NCBI GenBank assembly: GCA_963786395.1
Contig: CAWAZD010000007.1
Location: 372,001-436,000, forward strand
Length of the DNA: 64,000 nt
From: Fen-1301 sp963786395
GTDB taxonomy: Bacteria > Bacteroidota > Ignavibacteria > Ignavibacteriales > Ignavibacteriaceae
Reading direction: 5' to 3'
The translations under genes and the position numbers were made by a program. The notes beneath the pieces are model-generated. The model made no database searches, was not told where the DNA came from, and saw nothing but the letters and a program-made list of their open reading frames with translations. How positions within the stretch are numbered: the stretch's first letter is position 1; every line of letters begins with the position of its first letter. This document shows positions 63,802-64,000 of the stretch, one piece after another.

Positions 63802-64000
63802 TCATGGCTTGTATACCGTAAAAAACGTCCTCTTAAATGGTAAAAGTATTTTATTGTTTTTCTGAAAACGATAACTTTCCCTGCATTCACCCAACACCTG
63901 TTTCTTGAATAATGTCTTTTCCTTTTCATCCGTTAATGTTGCCAGGTAATGTTTCATCCCGGTAGATGAATACCATTCAATCAATCCGTCATGACTTTCA
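63802..64000 (-). CDS. tam: Trans-aconitate 2-methyltransferase-like, C-terminal part
   Basis: Only the last 66 residues are in the window; the rest lies beyond 64000. DGLIEWYSSTGMKHYLATL and the terminal NNKILLPFKRTFFTVYKP match the C-terminus of Tam-type SAM methyltransferases (WYxGTGLRPYL; GRVLLPFRRLF). Tam esterifies trans-aconitate. Frame stays open to the edge. Confidence 0.75.
   Translation of the reverse strand, partial: ESHDGLIEWYSSTGMKHYLATLTDEKEKTLFKKQVLGECRESYRFQKNNKILLPFKRTFFTVYKP

Noticed and set aside
63815..63850. Another copy of the ACCG/CGGT hairpin element
   Set aside because: The sequence ACCGTAAAAAACGTCC is similar but is the conserved coding end of the Tam-like gene and lacks a pairing arm.

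Overview
The window is AT-rich DNA that fits a member of Ignavibacteriota (Bacteroidota/Chlorobiota group). The evidence is a C-terminal type IX secretion sorting tail (NFPNPFNPST...GIYICRI) on the kelch protein at 57069..58541, a large TonB-type outer-membrane receptor, an exported FG-GAP/ASPIC histidine kinase, and a Chlorobi-like housekeeping order (yggS-divIVA-pnp-ileS-dksA-lspA-lspA-rluD). The phylum is inferred; no 16S rRNA gene is present.

Layout. 1-2.5 kb: partial rsmI and an oligopeptide (OPT) transporter. 2.6-10.1 kb (minus strand): nucleotide-sugar genes for surface glycan (gmd, fcl, two DegT aminotransferases, rfbC, rfbA, a hexapeptide acyltransferase). 10.6 kb: tRNA-Arg(CCT). 11-19.4 kb (minus): a tightly packed seven-gene operon of DUF2877, FdrA, DUF1116, a cyclase-family hydrolase and a three-subunit molybdenum hydroxylase, probably for catabolism of an N-heterocycle or ureide. 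19.7-29 kb: two divergent operons for an exported module. The leftward one has a TPR-CsgG lipoprotein, an outer-membrane barrel, an FnIII lipoprotein and a CsgG-caspase fusion. The rightward one has CHASE2, a FecR-like protein and a papain-like protease with a DUF4384-like tail. 29-42.5 kb: TonB receptor, glycosyltransferase 9, CocE hydrolase, APC permease, dCMP deaminase, MscL, a pseudouridine synthase, SagB oxidoreductase, GNAT, an ECF sigma factor, an acyltransferase and a YgjP-type peptidase. 42.6-54.3 kb: translation and housekeeping genes. 55-57 kb: a hairpin-repeat array and a lineage-specific protein. 57-62.7 kb: kelch/T9SS protein, LuxR-type response regulator and a 1118-residue FG-GAP/ASPIC-histidine kinase. 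63-64 kb: rubrerythrin, a MITE-like element and a partial Tam methyltransferase.

The most interesting signal is a 20-bp palindrome with arms AATGAC/GTCATT and an 8-bp spacer. It occurs twice in the promoter region between the divergent CHASE2/caspase operons, once upstream of the kelch gene and once (degenerate) upstream of the response-regulator gene. This suggests one regulon in which the FG-GAP/ASPIC kinase and its LuxR regulator control the distant exported protease module.

About fifteen single-base frameshifts break otherwise intact genes, including lspA and a dksA-like gene. They look like sequence errors more than decay, so I give the joined spans. Intergenic spaces are rich in dispersed palindromic repeats; one of them is inserted in frame inside the DUF2877 gene.
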